Assembly (NCBI GenBank): GCA_019914945.1
Contig: CM034102.1
Span: 7,739,501 to 7,803,500 of the forward strand
Reading direction: 5' to 3'
Source of the DNA: Typha latifolia
Lineage: Eukaryota; Streptophyta; Magnoliopsida; Poales; Typhaceae
DNA: 64,000 bases
The number at the start of each line of letters is the position of its first letter. Within the stretch, counting starts at the first letter, position 1. The position numbers were made by a program, and so were the translations under genes. Of this stretch, positions 33,292-45,775 are shown one piece after another. The notes beneath the pieces were generated by a model. The model was not told the origin of the DNA, made no database searches, and was given only the letters and a program-made list of their open reading frames with translations.

Positions 33292-35719
33292 GAGATGAAG
33301 GTGGATGGTGTATGTGGTTAATGGATGTAGACGAAGGGGAATAAGTGGTCAAGATCCCAAAGAAGAGGGGTGACTTGACAGACGAGGGAAATTAGAAGTT
33401 AGAAGAGACCTTGCCAATGGTAGAGGTGGAAAGATGGTGTAGAGGGAGGAGGGAGAGAGTTTAGAGAGAAGATAGGAGGAAAGAAATCAATAATCCAATT
33501 CCATAATGAATTTGGCTGCCATCCACATACTTATATATGCTAGCCAACAAGTCCAAATAACAATAAGTAACCCTAATTCTAGAGAATTCCCATCAATCGC
33601 GTTTGAACGCGCCTGATTGCGTTTGAACACACAAAAGACGTTCTTTGTATGTGCGAATATGATGCAGGTGTTTGAACGCGGCGTTCGAACTCGCTTGACC
33701 ACGTTCGAATGCATTTTTAACGTCATCTATATTCGTGAACCTAATACAAGCGTTCGCAAGGGCATTCGAACGCGACCTTACCTGCGTTCGAACGTGACCT
33801 ACAGGAATTTTATTTTAATAAAAATAAACAACTAATGCAATAAGAAAAAATTCTAACTAAGTGTATTAGATATCTCAAGTCATTATCACGTATCATAATA
33901 TCTACGGGGTTAGAAAAAAAATAATGAGAGTCATGAGCAAAAGGCTCAATTAATAGACCTTACCCCGAATCAGTAATATCAAATAGAGAGTAAATTATGT
34001 ACCAAATAATATGAATAACATAGAAGCATTATGTCATTAATGTATCTTCAATAATAATAATATATATGAAATGTAGATATCATGTCATAACTGATCAAAG
34101 TGTATAAACAATCTCTATGGTACATGCCGACCATGACTCTTTTAAATATGTCACATATGGTGCATGCCGACTATGACTATGCTATGATATTAAATGTAAA
34201 CACATGATGTATATTGACTACTCGATAATCAAGTATATCTGATGATAGTGAAATCATATGTATTTCTCAAGAGCTTAGTTATCAATATCATCTCTGAAAA
34301 TCATCATCATACTAAACCACTATGCATAGTCAACACCCGATACCCAGTCTCATAATCCAGCCCGAAGGCTGAGAGCATACCCTGCCAACTGTTAAGGGTA
34401 TCTCAATCATATAATTATACACTACCAATTGTTAAGGGTATCATCATCATTCAGACTTAGGTGCCTAACTAGCTGATAGAAACCACATGATGATAACTCG
34501 CCATATATGCTCTAGTGAATGGTATATGTTAGAATGTCTGCTCCACACACAGACTACTAACCCCGAATGTAAGGCCAATAAGATCGCGAATATGTTAAGC
34601 GATCAATTATCTCTATGCATGCCCTAACCTTTGTGCCCACTCGAGTATCCTCATGCATATCAATTAGATTTCATATTTTTCTTCTGAATGACATATCATT
34701 TGCATTTTATTCAGTACTATAATAAGTCATATATATTAAAAATTTAGGTGATAGGAAAGTCAAAAAAAAAATATGATGCGATGCAGTCACTAATCATACA
34801 TCTATCACATGCATACTCATGCTAAAGATCATCTCGACATAAAGTCATAATAGTATAGTCATCTCGAATCATCCATATATATTACCAACATACTCATTTC
34901 CAAGATCAGTCTAATTGAATACATAATAAAATATGCTCGACTAAAATCATTTCTAAATAAGATCATATAAATATGCTAGAGGCCAAAACATGCATATATA
35001 TTATATAATATATCATAATCTAAGAAACGTGTCTAGGGGATAAGACTACTCACAGTCTGATCAGAAAACATAAACTACGTATCCGCCACATCCGTCAACA
35101 AAGTGTCAACTCATCACTAGCAAAGTCCACAGGGTCTCAAATAAGGAGGTTCGGAGTCCGAAAATGTTTAAGTAATATGAAGTTAGTTGTTTATCCAATT
35201 TAGAATTCATTAGTATAAAATATAATAATTTACTAGATTTTGTTACATAACTAGATTTATATTATATATATATATACTTATGACAACCTTATTCTAATTA
35301 TATATTAGGCATATAATAATTAATCTCTTTTGATATATTACCATAAAAGAATCAGATATGCAATAATATAATTAAAGTACATGTATATAAAATAACTAAG
35401 TATAATTCAATTATTTGGCAATTACTACTAAAATATAAAATTGTTATCAATATGATTACATGTATTAATCTGATAAACAATGGCTAAACTATAAATAAAT
35501 TCATATGCAAGTACTTATAATTATAATTAATAAATTATTATACTAAAAATACTTAGCTAATACTTATACTAGTGAGTGTAAATTATCAAAGTAATCTACC
35601 ATCTAAATAAACTAATTTACCTAAAATTTAGAAAATAAATTGATATAATTAATATATAAAATATAGAAGGGAGCAACCTCCTTGCTACAGTACTGGGCTT
35701 GGCCCAGCACTATTTTAGA

Positions 35720-35960
35720 AGGGGAAAATGCTGAGGAAGAAGAAGAAGAAAGAGGAAGAAGAAAGAGGAAGAAAGAAAAGAGGAAGAAGAAGAAGAGGAG
35801 AGAAGAGGAGGAGGGAGGAGGGTGCGAACCCGGGCCGACGGGGAGGACACCGGGCGCTGTTGGCCAAGCCAGCTGGCCCGGCCGAGTTGGCCGAGCCGGT
35901 AGCTACGGCCACGCCTAGCGCCCACAGCGCGCACTTGCAACTTGTATCGCACGAGCTCGT
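35720..35960. repeat. GAA/GAG-rich tract and GC-rich segment inside the Tekay-like LTR
   Basis: Plus-strand GAAGAAGAAGAAAGAGG repeats (35728-35815) are followed by a GC-rich stretch (35820-35960). The equivalent of this block in copy b is 39830-40330. Open frames here on both strands are compositional. Confidence 0.7.
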
Positions 35961-36047
35961 GGCATGAAACACAATTTCATTTTTCTTTGTCTTTTCTTTT
36001 AATTTAATATATTATTATTATTTTATTTTTAAATATTGGTTATTACA

Positions 36048-36724
36048 CTCTCTCTCATAAAATTCTAGATTTTTCGTGCAAACGAGTCGACCAAGGTCTG
36101 TTTGTAATATTGCTAATATATTTTAATAATTAGATATTATATTGTATAATGGTAAATATATTGTTTTCTCTTATTTTTCCTCCTCAAATCAAATAGAGTA
36201 AACTTACTTTCCTCTTCTTTTCTTTTCATTACATCCAAACAAAATGAGTAAACTTTCTTTTCTCTAGAGAAATAAATGGTTTATTTGGTTGATTAAATTT
36301 CATAATGTTGTATTTATTAAATACATGTTTGGTTAGTTATATTTGATAATCGCATATATAGTAAACAAGTGTTTAATTAGAGGAAAATAAACGAGAGGGG
36401 AGAAAAGATAAGTTAGAATTGATGATGAAAATGCGGGGAGAGAGATGAGTTTTGGTTAGGTTGGGACCGAAATGAGAGAGGAGGGAGATAGGTTGCGTTG
36501 TGATCAAAATGAGAGAAGAAAGATGAGTCAAGTTGGGATGGCTAGATTCAGTCTTTTGATATCCACTTGGATCAAATGGATGCCAAAAAACTACATCTAA
36601 GTCTAATTAGTTTTTTAAAATAATATTTTTCAGATTTAATGCACCAAATTAAATAATAATTTTTGAATTAAATACTAAATTTATTAATGCAGCATTTAGA
36701 AAAGTTTTCAACCAAACAACTCTT
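36048..36724. other. Spacer after the Tekay-like LTR
   Basis: AT-rich; begins with the remnant of the Tekay-like polypurine region and continues without coding signal. GAGAGGAGAAA-type words at 36390-36530 are low complexity. Confidence 0.5.
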
Positions 36725-36905
36725 AAGTAAGGGTGGCAATTGGGTAGTGTTAAGCGAGTTTGGGTCGGATCAATTTCACTTTAATATGAACATAACCTGA
36801 TTAATAAACGGGTTGCATTTGATAGATACAAATATGACTCAATTATTAAATGAATAACATGACACCCGTCTAACTCGTTTAATAGAATAATAGAATAATA
36901 GTCAA
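36725..36905. mobile_element. Possible hAT-like transposon left end
   Basis: AAGTAAGGGTGGCAATTGGGT at about 36723 resembles common plant hAT-type termini, and sequence at 55386-55436 read in reverse gives AAGTAAAGGTGGTAAATATA. The 13-of-15 terminal match is suggestive, but the flanking bases do not form a TSD. Confidence 0.35.
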
Positions 36906-36907
36906 AT

Positions 36908-37571
36908 ATCGTTTTCCTATTCCACGACTTGATGACATGCTTGATATGATGGCGGGAGCTTCAATTTTCTCTAAGATCGATCTTAAAAGTGGTTATCACC
37001 AAATCCGAATTCGCCTAGGCGATGAATGAAAAACTGCTTTTAAGACGAAAGACGGGTTGTATGAAATATTGGTAATACCTTTCGGTTTATCAAATGCCCC
37101 AAGCACTTTCATGCGTGTTATAACACAAGTGCTTTGCCCATTCATGGGAAAATTTCTTGTGGTGTATTTTGATGATATTTTAATTTATAGTCGATCAAAA
37201 GAGCTTCATTTGGACCATTTGCGTCAAGTCTATCTAGCGCTTCATGCTGCTCAACTCTATGGCAATATGAAGAAGTGTTCTTTTTTTGTCGATCAAGTCA
37301 TCTTCTTAGGATTTGTAGTTACTTCAGAAGGAGTCCACGCTGACCCTAAGAAGATCTAGGCAATTGTTGATTGGCCGGAACAACAAAATATTCATGATGT
37401 GCGTAGCTTTCATGGCCTAGGTACTTTTTATCGCCGCTTCATTCAAGAGTTTAGTACTATCATATCGCCAATCATTGCTTCCTTGAAGAAATAAGATTTT
37501 CATTGGAGTAAGGTAGCAAATAAGGCTTTTGAAGAGATTAAGAAGAAAATGGCAATAGTGCCTGTAATGCG
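36908..37571 (+). pseudogene. Chromovirus gypsy C reverse transcriptase
   Basis: Reads [36 protein letters not shown], a [64 protein letters not shown], a TAG, then [25 protein letters not shown]. The catalytic YFDD is intact. Sequence upstream of the RT palm is missing. It breaks at 37571 where the Tekay-like LTR starts, inside the RNase H linker (IKKKMAIVPVM). The rest of the element resumes at about 52940. Confidence 0.88.
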
Positions 37572-40035
37572 TGTAATGCCCCTGCCCGGCATCCGCACAT
37601 GCATGCCCACGTGCCCACACGGCACGCGCGGCGCACGCGACAAGTCGGGCGGGACCCGTCACGCACAGATACTCTCCTATGCACATATAATCATGACATC
37701 ATCAAACAAAACCTACTAACCTATCCATGATCACATAATCCATCACCATATAAATCATACTATTAACCAAATAAACATGTTAACATATGAATATCCCAGT
37801 TTACAAAAATATACATTAAACCACTACATAATCTAGCAGGACCCACACAGGCCACAACAAACCATCAAGATACAACTAAAACAACTAATACAAGAGTACG
37901 ACATGATTTGACCTGTATCATACATATCATCGTCTAATACAAAAGAGTACAAATATTAAATACTGGTACAACTCAATTTCTATATAAACTTTCATCTATA
38001 CCATATCACGTACCATAATATCTGTGGGGGTTACAAATAAAGAAATAAAGAGAGTCATGAGCAAAAGGCTTAGTGAATAGACCTTACCCGGAATCAGTGA
38101 TGCCAAACAGAGAGTAAATCATATACTAGATAATATGAATCAGCAAGAGCATCATGTCATGAATGAGTATATGAATGTATCCTCAATAATATATAAATGA
38201 AAAGTAGATAATATGTCATAACTGATAAAAGTATATAATCCTCGACAATGAGTAAACAGATTTCCATGTTATATTATCATCACAACTCTCTCTCAAATAT
38301 GACACATGATGCATGCCGACCATGACCATGCTATGATATCAAGTGCAAAACCACCTATGATACATATTGACCATTCGATAATCAGGTATAACACATGATA
38401 ATAAAATCATATGCATTTTTCAACATCACGATCATCGCTAATATCTTGGTATAATATCATCATACTAGACCATTGTGCACAGTCAACACGTGGTATCTGG
38501 TCTCAACATAATGTCCGAAGGCTCAGAGCATACTCCGCCACCTGCAAGACTATCTCAAATATAACCATACCTCGCCACCCGTTAGCGTATCAACATCCAT
38601 CCAGACCGGGCACCCTTCCTAGCTGATAGAAATCTCATGAGGATAACTCGCCACATATGCCCTAGCGAACGACATGTGTTTGAATGTCTGCTGCGCACAC
38701 AAACTAACGACCTCGGACGTAAGGCCAACAGGATCGCGACTATGCCGAGCGATTAATCATCCACCAAGCGCGTCCTAACCCTCGCGCCCACTCGGGTATC
38801 ATTACGCTTTCTATCAACTATCCTATCAATTACATTTCATGTTTTTCTTCTAAATGACAGATCATATGCATTTATCCAGTACGATAATAAGTCAATGCAT
38901 AATAGAAATTTAGGTAGAATAGGAATTAAGAGAAAATGATGCAATGTAGCCTCTAACTGTATCGTCAATACATGCATAATCATGCTACATATTAACTCGG
39001 TATACAATCATAATAGTAAAATCATCTCTAATCATCTCTATATATATCACCAATGTACTCATATCCTAAATCAGCATAATCAAATGCATGATAAAATATG
39101 CTCGACTGTAATCATCTCTAGATAAAATCATATAATCATGCTGGAGGCCAAAACACGCATATACATAATATATAATATAACCTAATTTGAGAAAGGTGTC
39201 TAAGGGATAAGACTACTCACACTGATCAGAATATGCAAACCATGTATCCCTTACATTCGCCAATCAACCGAGTGATACTCATCGCTAGCAAGGTCCATGG
39301 GGTCTCAAATAAGGGGTTCCCATTATAATCCCATTATAATCCCATTATAATCCCATTATAGCAAGGTCCATGGGATCTGAAAATGTTCAAGTAACATAAA
39401 GTTAGTTGTTTATCCCATTATAATCCGTTCGAGTAAAATATAATGATTTATTAGATTTTAGAATTTCTACTTATTTTTATAACTGGCTAGATTTTTAATT
39501 ATAAATAAAAATATAAAAATAGATAAAAACCTAATTATAATTAAATTATATCTTGATTAATTAGGGACTATGTAGTCATTACTTTATAAAATAATAAATA
39601 AATACATAAGCTGATTATTTTATTTGTTACAAAATAATAATGTATAATAAATTATTAGAATTATTTAAAATGTATCTCATAAAAATATTAGTATATAAAT
39701 TTGATAAATAAATAAATAAATAATTAATTAATTAAAAAAAAACTGCCATCAGTGTTGTGCTCGGCCTAGCACTACCTGCTATAGTGCTGGGCCGACTGTG
39801 TAGAAAAAGGAGCAGAAGCTGAGGAAGGAGAAGAAAAAGAAATAAAGAAGAAGAAGAAGAAGAAGAAGAAGAGAGGTGCGGACCTGTGCCGGCGGGGAGG
39901 ACCCGAGCCCAAAGCAAGAAAAAGAGAAAGAGAGAGATAGTGATAGAGAGAGAGAGAAGAAAGAAGAGGAAGAAGGAGGAGTCTCACCTGCGGCGGCACG
40001 ACGACAGCGGCGGTAGGTCGACAGTGGGAGAAAGA

Positions 40036-40108
<73 letters not shown>

Positions 40109-40373
40109 TGAGGGAAGGAAAGAGAGAGAGACCAAAACGAGAGAGAGAGAGAAAGAATAAAAAGATAGAGAGAGAGGCGGTGGGGGGGGTTGGCGGTGGG
40201 CTGCGGCGGCGCTAGGGCCTGCCACAGCCAATTGGCCGCAGTCGGCTGGCTGTGGCGACATGAGGGGATGCGTGGCACCCCCCCACGCTGAGCCCCATTG
40301 CATGGGCACGAGTGTGGCTGGCCACGTCGTGCCCATACAAAGATTAATTTTTTTCTTAAAAGATAGGTTGTTA
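37572..40373 (-). repeat. Tekay/Del-like LTR copy b (2.8 kb), 3' LTR
   Basis: Plus-strand ends TGTAATGCCCCTGCC and GGTTGTTACA. On the minus strand it is preceded by AAGGGGAGAAGGAAAT, a polypurine tract, and by the decayed peptide end WGQNF typical of Del/Tekay chromoviruses. That makes it a 3' LTR. It includes a (GA)n microsatellite (40035-40115), a GAA run (39846-39872) and four 11-bp CCCATTATAAT repeats (39322-39358). Confidence 0.8.
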
Positions 40374-42838
40374 CAATTTCCTTCTCCCCTTATAAAAATT
40401 TTGACCCCAAAATTTAAATTACACTGGTCTTGTAAGAAAATCCACATATTTAGTTTCACCACCTTCTACTCAAATCAGCAACTTTGCAGTCTTATGTTTT
40501 TCAAATCTATAACTTATATCCCCAGAAGTAACTCCTTTACAAAATTAAAATTTCTAGATTTACGTCAGTCAGGTAATCATACCATGTCTATACACATCAA
40601 TAATATCACTGGTCTGCCAGAAAGAGTACATTCATTCTACAACATAAAAATTATTGTTATCTATTACTTGAATCATATTCTACTCTAAAATACCTCAAGC
40701 TATCCAAATTTATCACTTTTCTGCTAATTACAACAATACACATCGTAATGCCATAATCACCTATGATAATACGATACAACTTGTTTAAGTTAATTATCTT
40801 CAATCTACTGAATATATACTCCGATCTCAAACATACTCAATGGATTATTCCACAATACTATCACTAATACCAAGTAGAACGATAAATACCAGTTATTTCA
40901 AGGACATCCGAAATACTTAACTCATGCTTCTCTTTCTAGACAAATAATCTCACTAATCTAAACATACTCAGTATCATCTGATATCCTCATAAAATTTAGG
41001 CGATAACACAAATTATGTTATTTAAAGTGCACTGCTCATATGCTTAAATCATTATATAAATTACTAGATAAATCAATATAAGGGATCACACCTATCCATA
41101 TTAGACTACAATATCAACGTGTATTCATAATACATTCTTAAGAATAATATGCAGTGCATCAAATTCAGCCTATCAATGTAAATCCTAATGCAACTTCAAA
41201 CGAAATTTATATCCTCTTCTGATTCTCCACATTATCTTCTTAATCTGCAATATCTTAAAGGATAGATTCAAACTATCTCCAGAAATATACATAATAAACT
41301 TTATAATAATATTTCTATCAATCACTTTCTATATCCAAACTATTCATTCCTCGATTCACGTAACTCAAGTTTGATTTTTATCTATTTAATTACTATCGCT
41401 GCTAATATATCCATCAAAATATCACTTCATGATAACGATATTCAGATCCAAAGACTATCTACTGAGTTCTAATAAGTAATCCAATAATCTCTTCAATATC
41501 TCGAGAGATATAATATTCAATTCATCATATTAATCCATTGCCACACAAATATTTACTAGTCCATCATTCTTGATCTTTAAGAATACATAAGCATGCCTTG
41601 GACAAATCCACAAAATATTGTACATGAACTAAAGCTACTGAGATTAATCTCTCGAATTGGTAATGCTTTCATGATCTGCTAATAAAATAACTGACACTAA
41701 CTGCTTCATGTAGATAAGAAGACATCCAAAAATATAAATTACAAACTTACTAATATATCTTCCATTTTACTTTAGATCAACTCACAATCTTAACTTTGCT
41801 ATTCATTAAAAGATCAAATTTGGACAAACTATAATGGAACCAATCATGACATCATTATATCCCAATTATGAAATCATTATCTCCAATCAAATATCTTTAT
41901 CTTAAGACTTAAATGTAAACCTATAAGTCTTTACAATCATTAAGATCAATCTCATCATTCTAAAGGCTCGCTCAATAATCTCTAGTAATAATTGAATATG
42001 TAAGCCAACAGTTAAACAAATGAAGCAATTAGTTCTATGATCATCCTATACATCGTTATCTGTTTATCATCCAGGAGTATAATAAACATCCATCAATACA
42101 CTGAATATGATTTGTTCTATGAAGCAATTAGTTCAATTTCCAAATCATTTATCAGTCATAATGAATAACCATATCTATAGACCCTATGAATAACTCTCAA
42201 ATTATCTCTCCAATTAGTATCACTAAAACAACTAACTTGTAAAAGCACATAATACCTCAATTTAACATGTATGATTAAAAACCAACATATCTTATTTCTA
42301 ATTAAATCACTGTCTCAACTTAATATTCTCACATCCTCTATATGAGCTGCACCACATATACTGAATAATTTAATCTTATAGCATCATTAAAATTCTTCTA
42401 TAACATTATTAATATCACCTAATAATCACGAAAAATTAGTCTGTATATTTGTAATCAAAATTCATCACCCAAAACACACGATCGTCATGCTATAATATTC
42501 TTATCCTCTAAATCAATGTCCAAAACTAAACCAATAATCGACATATATCTTCAATGTCATACAAGATATGTCATGAGGCTATCAACTTAGCATTTTCATC
42601 ACCTTATATAATTCATTCCACTATTATTCTTTCCATCTAATCATATTCACATAATTATCAACTTAGTATTTTCATCACCTTATATAATTCATCGTAATGC
42701 CATAATCACCTATTATAATATGATACAACCTATTTAAGTAAATTATCTTCAATCTACTGAATATATACTCCGATCCGAAACATACTCAACGCATTATCCC
42801 GCAATACTATCACTAATACCAAGTAGAACGATAAATAC
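40374..42838 (-). other. Decayed internal region of the Tekay-like element
   Basis: Very AT-rich with no surviving frame. It begins (minus strand) with the polypurine tract beside the LTR. A block at 40742-41100 is repeated, diverged, at 42692-42838 plus 52681-52903, now separated by copia element 2. I see no recognisable gag or pol motif. Confidence 0.55.
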
Positions 42839-43810
42839 TGAAAAACCCCTAGACACAAGTATGTATCTAAACACTAGGCAATGATCTCGCTCGTTCTCTT
42901 AAGTAAAAGTTGGAAGAAATATTAAAAACGAAAGTAGAGATGAACACCAAGATTTTAACGTGGAAAAACCCAAGCAGAAAAAAATCACGAATCCAAACTC
43001 GGATCAAAACCCAATCACTAGAATAGTAGCAGTTACAAGACTGACTCACAAAACAACCCGTCGATCCGAACGACTTTGTTCCTCTCAGTCTTGCTCGCTA
43101 GAACCCATGATTGACCGCTTCTCGTGATTGAAGTACAATCTTAGTAACCCTCGAGATTGATCTTTCATCTAGATAGCCCTTAAAAAAGATTAACTTTTGT
43201 AGATGAGTGGAACCTTGTTAGTTGAAGAACCGATGTAGCCTCAAGAAGTCTCCTTCAATAATGCTTCTTCAACAACCCTAGAGATAGGGTTTCACAATCC
43301 TTATATATGATCTCCAAGATAGAGCCAAATCTAAGTCTTATCCGTACTCACGAAAGTCCAATTTTATCAAACTTCGTTGGTGCATTCGAACGCGGCCCGG
43401 GTGTGTTCTAACGGCATGACTTGATCTCAGGTGCGTTTGAACAAGCCCGAGTGCGTTCGAACATGACAGCTTGAATTCTTTAGGTTGCGTTCGAACGCGT
43501 TTGTGAACACAGCTCTCGGTCTGTGTGAACGCAGTACCCGCGTTCGAACGCGTTTGTGAACGCGGCTCTCTGTATGTGTGAACGTAGTACCCGCGTTCGA
43601 ACACGTTTGTGAACGCGGCTCTCTGTCTGTGTGAACGCAGATTCCGCGTTCGAACGCGTTTGTGAACGCGGTGTGAACTCGACGGCTTTTCTCCAATAAT
43701 CTTGCAATTCTTCAAACTAGAGATATTCTAGACTTGTGTAAAGCTCATATATATAAAAAAATACACTTAGAATATTTTGTACATAATTGACAACAAATAA
43801 AAACCTAACA
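42839..43810 (-). repeat. 3' LTR of copia 2
   Basis: 972 bp; plus-strand ends TGAAAAACCCCTAGACAC and AAACCTAACA. It carries four palindrome-bearing 53-bp-spaced units at about 43485-43665. It has lost more CpG-containing palindromes than the 5' LTR (for example GCGTTTGAAC, ACATTCGAAC variants). Confidence 0.95.
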
Positions 43811-44202
43811 ATCTCCCCCTTTGGTAATTTGTGACAAAACACCTAGGTTACAAGTTATTACAAAGACTTCAAATGAGCAATCAACAAGACTAGAATATTT
43901 TGCACATCAATCCCTGCAAATAAACATATACCAATCCAAGATCAAGTGAAAATAACTTGAAATGAATAAACAATCCAACCACAAGTTATCAATGGAGCAT
44001 AAGTTCAAAAGTACTTAAACAGACAAAGTTCACAATTTCTCAAAGCAAAGTTATAAGCAAGATTAGAAAGACAGAAACACTCTAATAAACTCCCCCTATT
44101 GCCATGCTCCCTCCTACACACCTAGACACCTAGACACTCTCCCCCTTTTTGCCACAAATGCCAAAGACTAGGAACTCGGAGGAAATTGACGCTGAAGAAT
44201 CG
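43811..44202 (-). other. Copia 2 region with several polypurine tracts
   Basis: On the minus strand AAAGGGGGAGAT lies directly against the 3' LTR (the primer tract for plus-strand DNA synthesis). Two further tracts, ATAGGGGGAG (about 44090-44099) and AAAAGGGGGAGAG (about 44138-44150), lie upstream. Multiple tracts of this type are known from Sireviruses. Confidence 0.75.
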
Positions 44203-45219
44203 TCAACACAGAGTCAAGTACAGTCCCCTGACGAGCTTGCTCAGCTCGTAAATCGATCCCTTCGCCGAATGGAGATCCCGCACTTGAGTACTAAGCTGAT
44301 CGAAACGATTAGAGTACTGTGGTAACTCCCCCTCAGAGTGAGATGTGTCACCGTCAGAGCTATCATCAGAACTATCAGGGTGCGATGAGCGACCAGCGGC
44401 GGAAGAGGACGGCTTGAGAGGAGACGATTGGTCGTGAGCTTGACTCCGCTTAAGAGTAATCCGATCCAACGGTTTGTGCGAAGTAATGGAAGGTTCTGAA
44501 GCATCCACACGCACCTCACTCTGAATGCACAAATTCGTAATAAAGATGCCAAACGGTAACCCTTCACGAGGTGCTTCTTTCTGCGCAGCTATGAGAATCG
44601 AATCATAGATCACCGCAGCCAAATCAACAGAGACTCCAGATAACATTGCATGAAGAAGGAATGCACGATCTAGATTGATACTGGAATGTCGAGTCTTGGG
44701 AGTAACGTTGGACAAACAAAACAGGTGAAGCATGCGAGCCACTGGTGTCAGTTTCGCATGCGGCATCATGTTTCCCTTCCAACGTTCCCCTTTGATCAGT
44801 ACTATGCTAGCATATTCATCGACATCAGGAAGTGGAGTAGACGTGGGATACTGGAACTCACCATCAGGAAGACGAAGTTCAGCGCGAATAACATCAGAGT
44901 CCAAGTATACAGACACCCCACGAACAGTAGAACGAATACAGCGTTCTAAAACTATGGCATTACAAAAGAATTCGCGAACAACTTCCACATAAGCAGTCCC
45001 GCTCATCCGACACACCGGTAACCATCCTCGCTCAGTAAATATCTATTCGATCCCCAAAGATGAAAAATCAAAAATGACCACGGGTCGTTCACAAATAATA
45101 GGACGGGTGCCAAAATTATGTTTGTATCGTCCTGCAGCCGTTGAAGTAGAAAACTTTGGAGCCGAAGATGGTGATGAAGGCGGCCTAGGTTTCTTGGAAA
45201 CTGCAGCTTTCCTAGGCAT
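44203..45219 (-). pseudogene. Extra ORF of copia 2 (putative plant transposon-domain protein), one in-frame stop
   Basis: ATG at 45219 opens MPRKAAVSKKPRPPSS, a basic Pro/Ser-rich N-terminus. After 58 codons a TAG (45045-45043) interrupts, then the same frame continues for 279 codons. The main domain includes SVYLDSDVIRAELRLPDGEF, MLHLFCLSNVTPKTRHSSI, RAFLLHAMLSGVSVDLAAVI and PFGIFITNLCIQSEVRV. This pattern resembles the 'putative plant transposon protein' domain (Pfam PF20167, from memory), whose role is unknown. The C-terminus is Ser/Asp-rich, ending in a short possible coiled coil. It lies in the sense direction between pol and the 3' LTR, where Sireviruses carry an env-like gene, but I see no signal peptide or membrane segment. 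Confidence 0.75.
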
Positions 45220-45680
45220 TCTTGAGGAAGAAACAAGATGCAAGTTTCAATACATGACCAAAGCAACAAAAAAAAGAACAAGAAATCAAAAAGAAATCAA
45301 GAAACCATGAAGGCCCTAAATGAAATCCATCATCCACTTGAAAACTCTAAGATATCTCGTTCAATCACACAAGAAACATCAAGATAGTAACTTTAACGTG
45401 ATCAAAACTTGAAAATGCACGAAATCAATCAAGATCAAAAGACTTAATTGAATAAAAAAATAGGAAAATTGATGGATGATCATACCTCGCAAAAGTGAAG
45501 AAAAACTCAGAAATTCGGCCGAAAGATGCAAGATCCAGAGGAGAACTACCCTCTAAAAGGGTTTGTAGTGAGAAATTTGATGAAAAATACTAAGATCTTG
45601 AAGATTTGAGAGGGAGGAAATGATGGGTTTCTAGGGTTTGGAAGATGGAAGATGAAAACCCTTGGGTTCGGACGCAATAT
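45220..45680 (-). other. 5' leader and intron of the extra ORF (inferred)
   Basis: On the minus strand the sequence after the TATA-like site has a CT-rich leader typical of plant 5'UTRs (AACCCTAGAAACCCATC, CCTCCCTCTC). A donor GCGAG/GTATG at 45485 and an acceptor CCTCAAG at 45221, one base before the ATG, bound a T-rich 265-bp intron. The splice sites are predicted by eye. Confidence 0.45.
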
Positions 45681-45775
45681 TTAAAGAATCCTTGAGTGCA
45701 TTCGAACGCACCAGTCTGCGCGTTCGAACGCGCCAGTCACCGCGTTCGAACTCAAAAATCTACGTTCGAACGCCC
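45673..45775 (-). promoter_or_regulatory. Internal promoter with palindrome array in copia 2
   Basis: Four TTCGAA-centred sites lie between 45696 and 45775, including the perfect 16-bp palindrome GCGCGTTCGAACGCGC at 45718-45733. On the minus strand they are followed 15-90 bases on by TTTAAATAT (45677-45685). The arrangement repeats that of the LTRs and lies about 460 bp upstream of the extra ORF. Promoter activity is inferred. Confidence 0.5.

Larger units (their letters stand above)
31909..33868 (-). mobile_element. Family 3 LTR nested in the Tekay-like LTR (TSD GATAT)
   Basis: Flanked by GATAT (31904-31908, 33869-33873). The plus-strand left end TGATGGGTTACGGTACCAAAG is a decayed single PBS unit; the right end TATTA is a mutated TATCA. 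The half-site cluster is at about 33597-33795. It is interrupted by a copia solo LTR at 32196-33291. Without that insertion it is about 860 bp. Confidence 0.88.
31439..36047 (-). mobile_element. Tekay/Del-like LTR copy a (~2.6 kb without insertions)
   Basis: Plus-strand ends TGTAACGCCCTCACCC and GGTTATTACA. Aligns with 37572-40373 through shared blocks, for example ATATAATCATGACATCAT, the ATCATGAGCAAAAGGC region and the GC-rich end. Interrupted by 31909-33868. After 36047 a short CTCTCTCTCATAAAATTC piece corresponds to the polypurine tract region of copy b, so this is a 3' LTR on the minus strand with the rest of the element lost. Confidence 0.8.

Noticed and set aside
35682..35972. Glu/Lys-rich frames on one strand and Leu/Ser-rich on the other
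   Set aside because: Compositional consequence of GAA repeats and a GC-rich block, with the same content in the sister LTR.
39772..40462. Ser/Leu-rich and Arg/Glu-rich long frames
   Set aside because: Produced by a (GA)n microsatellite and purine-rich tract inside the Tekay-like LTR.
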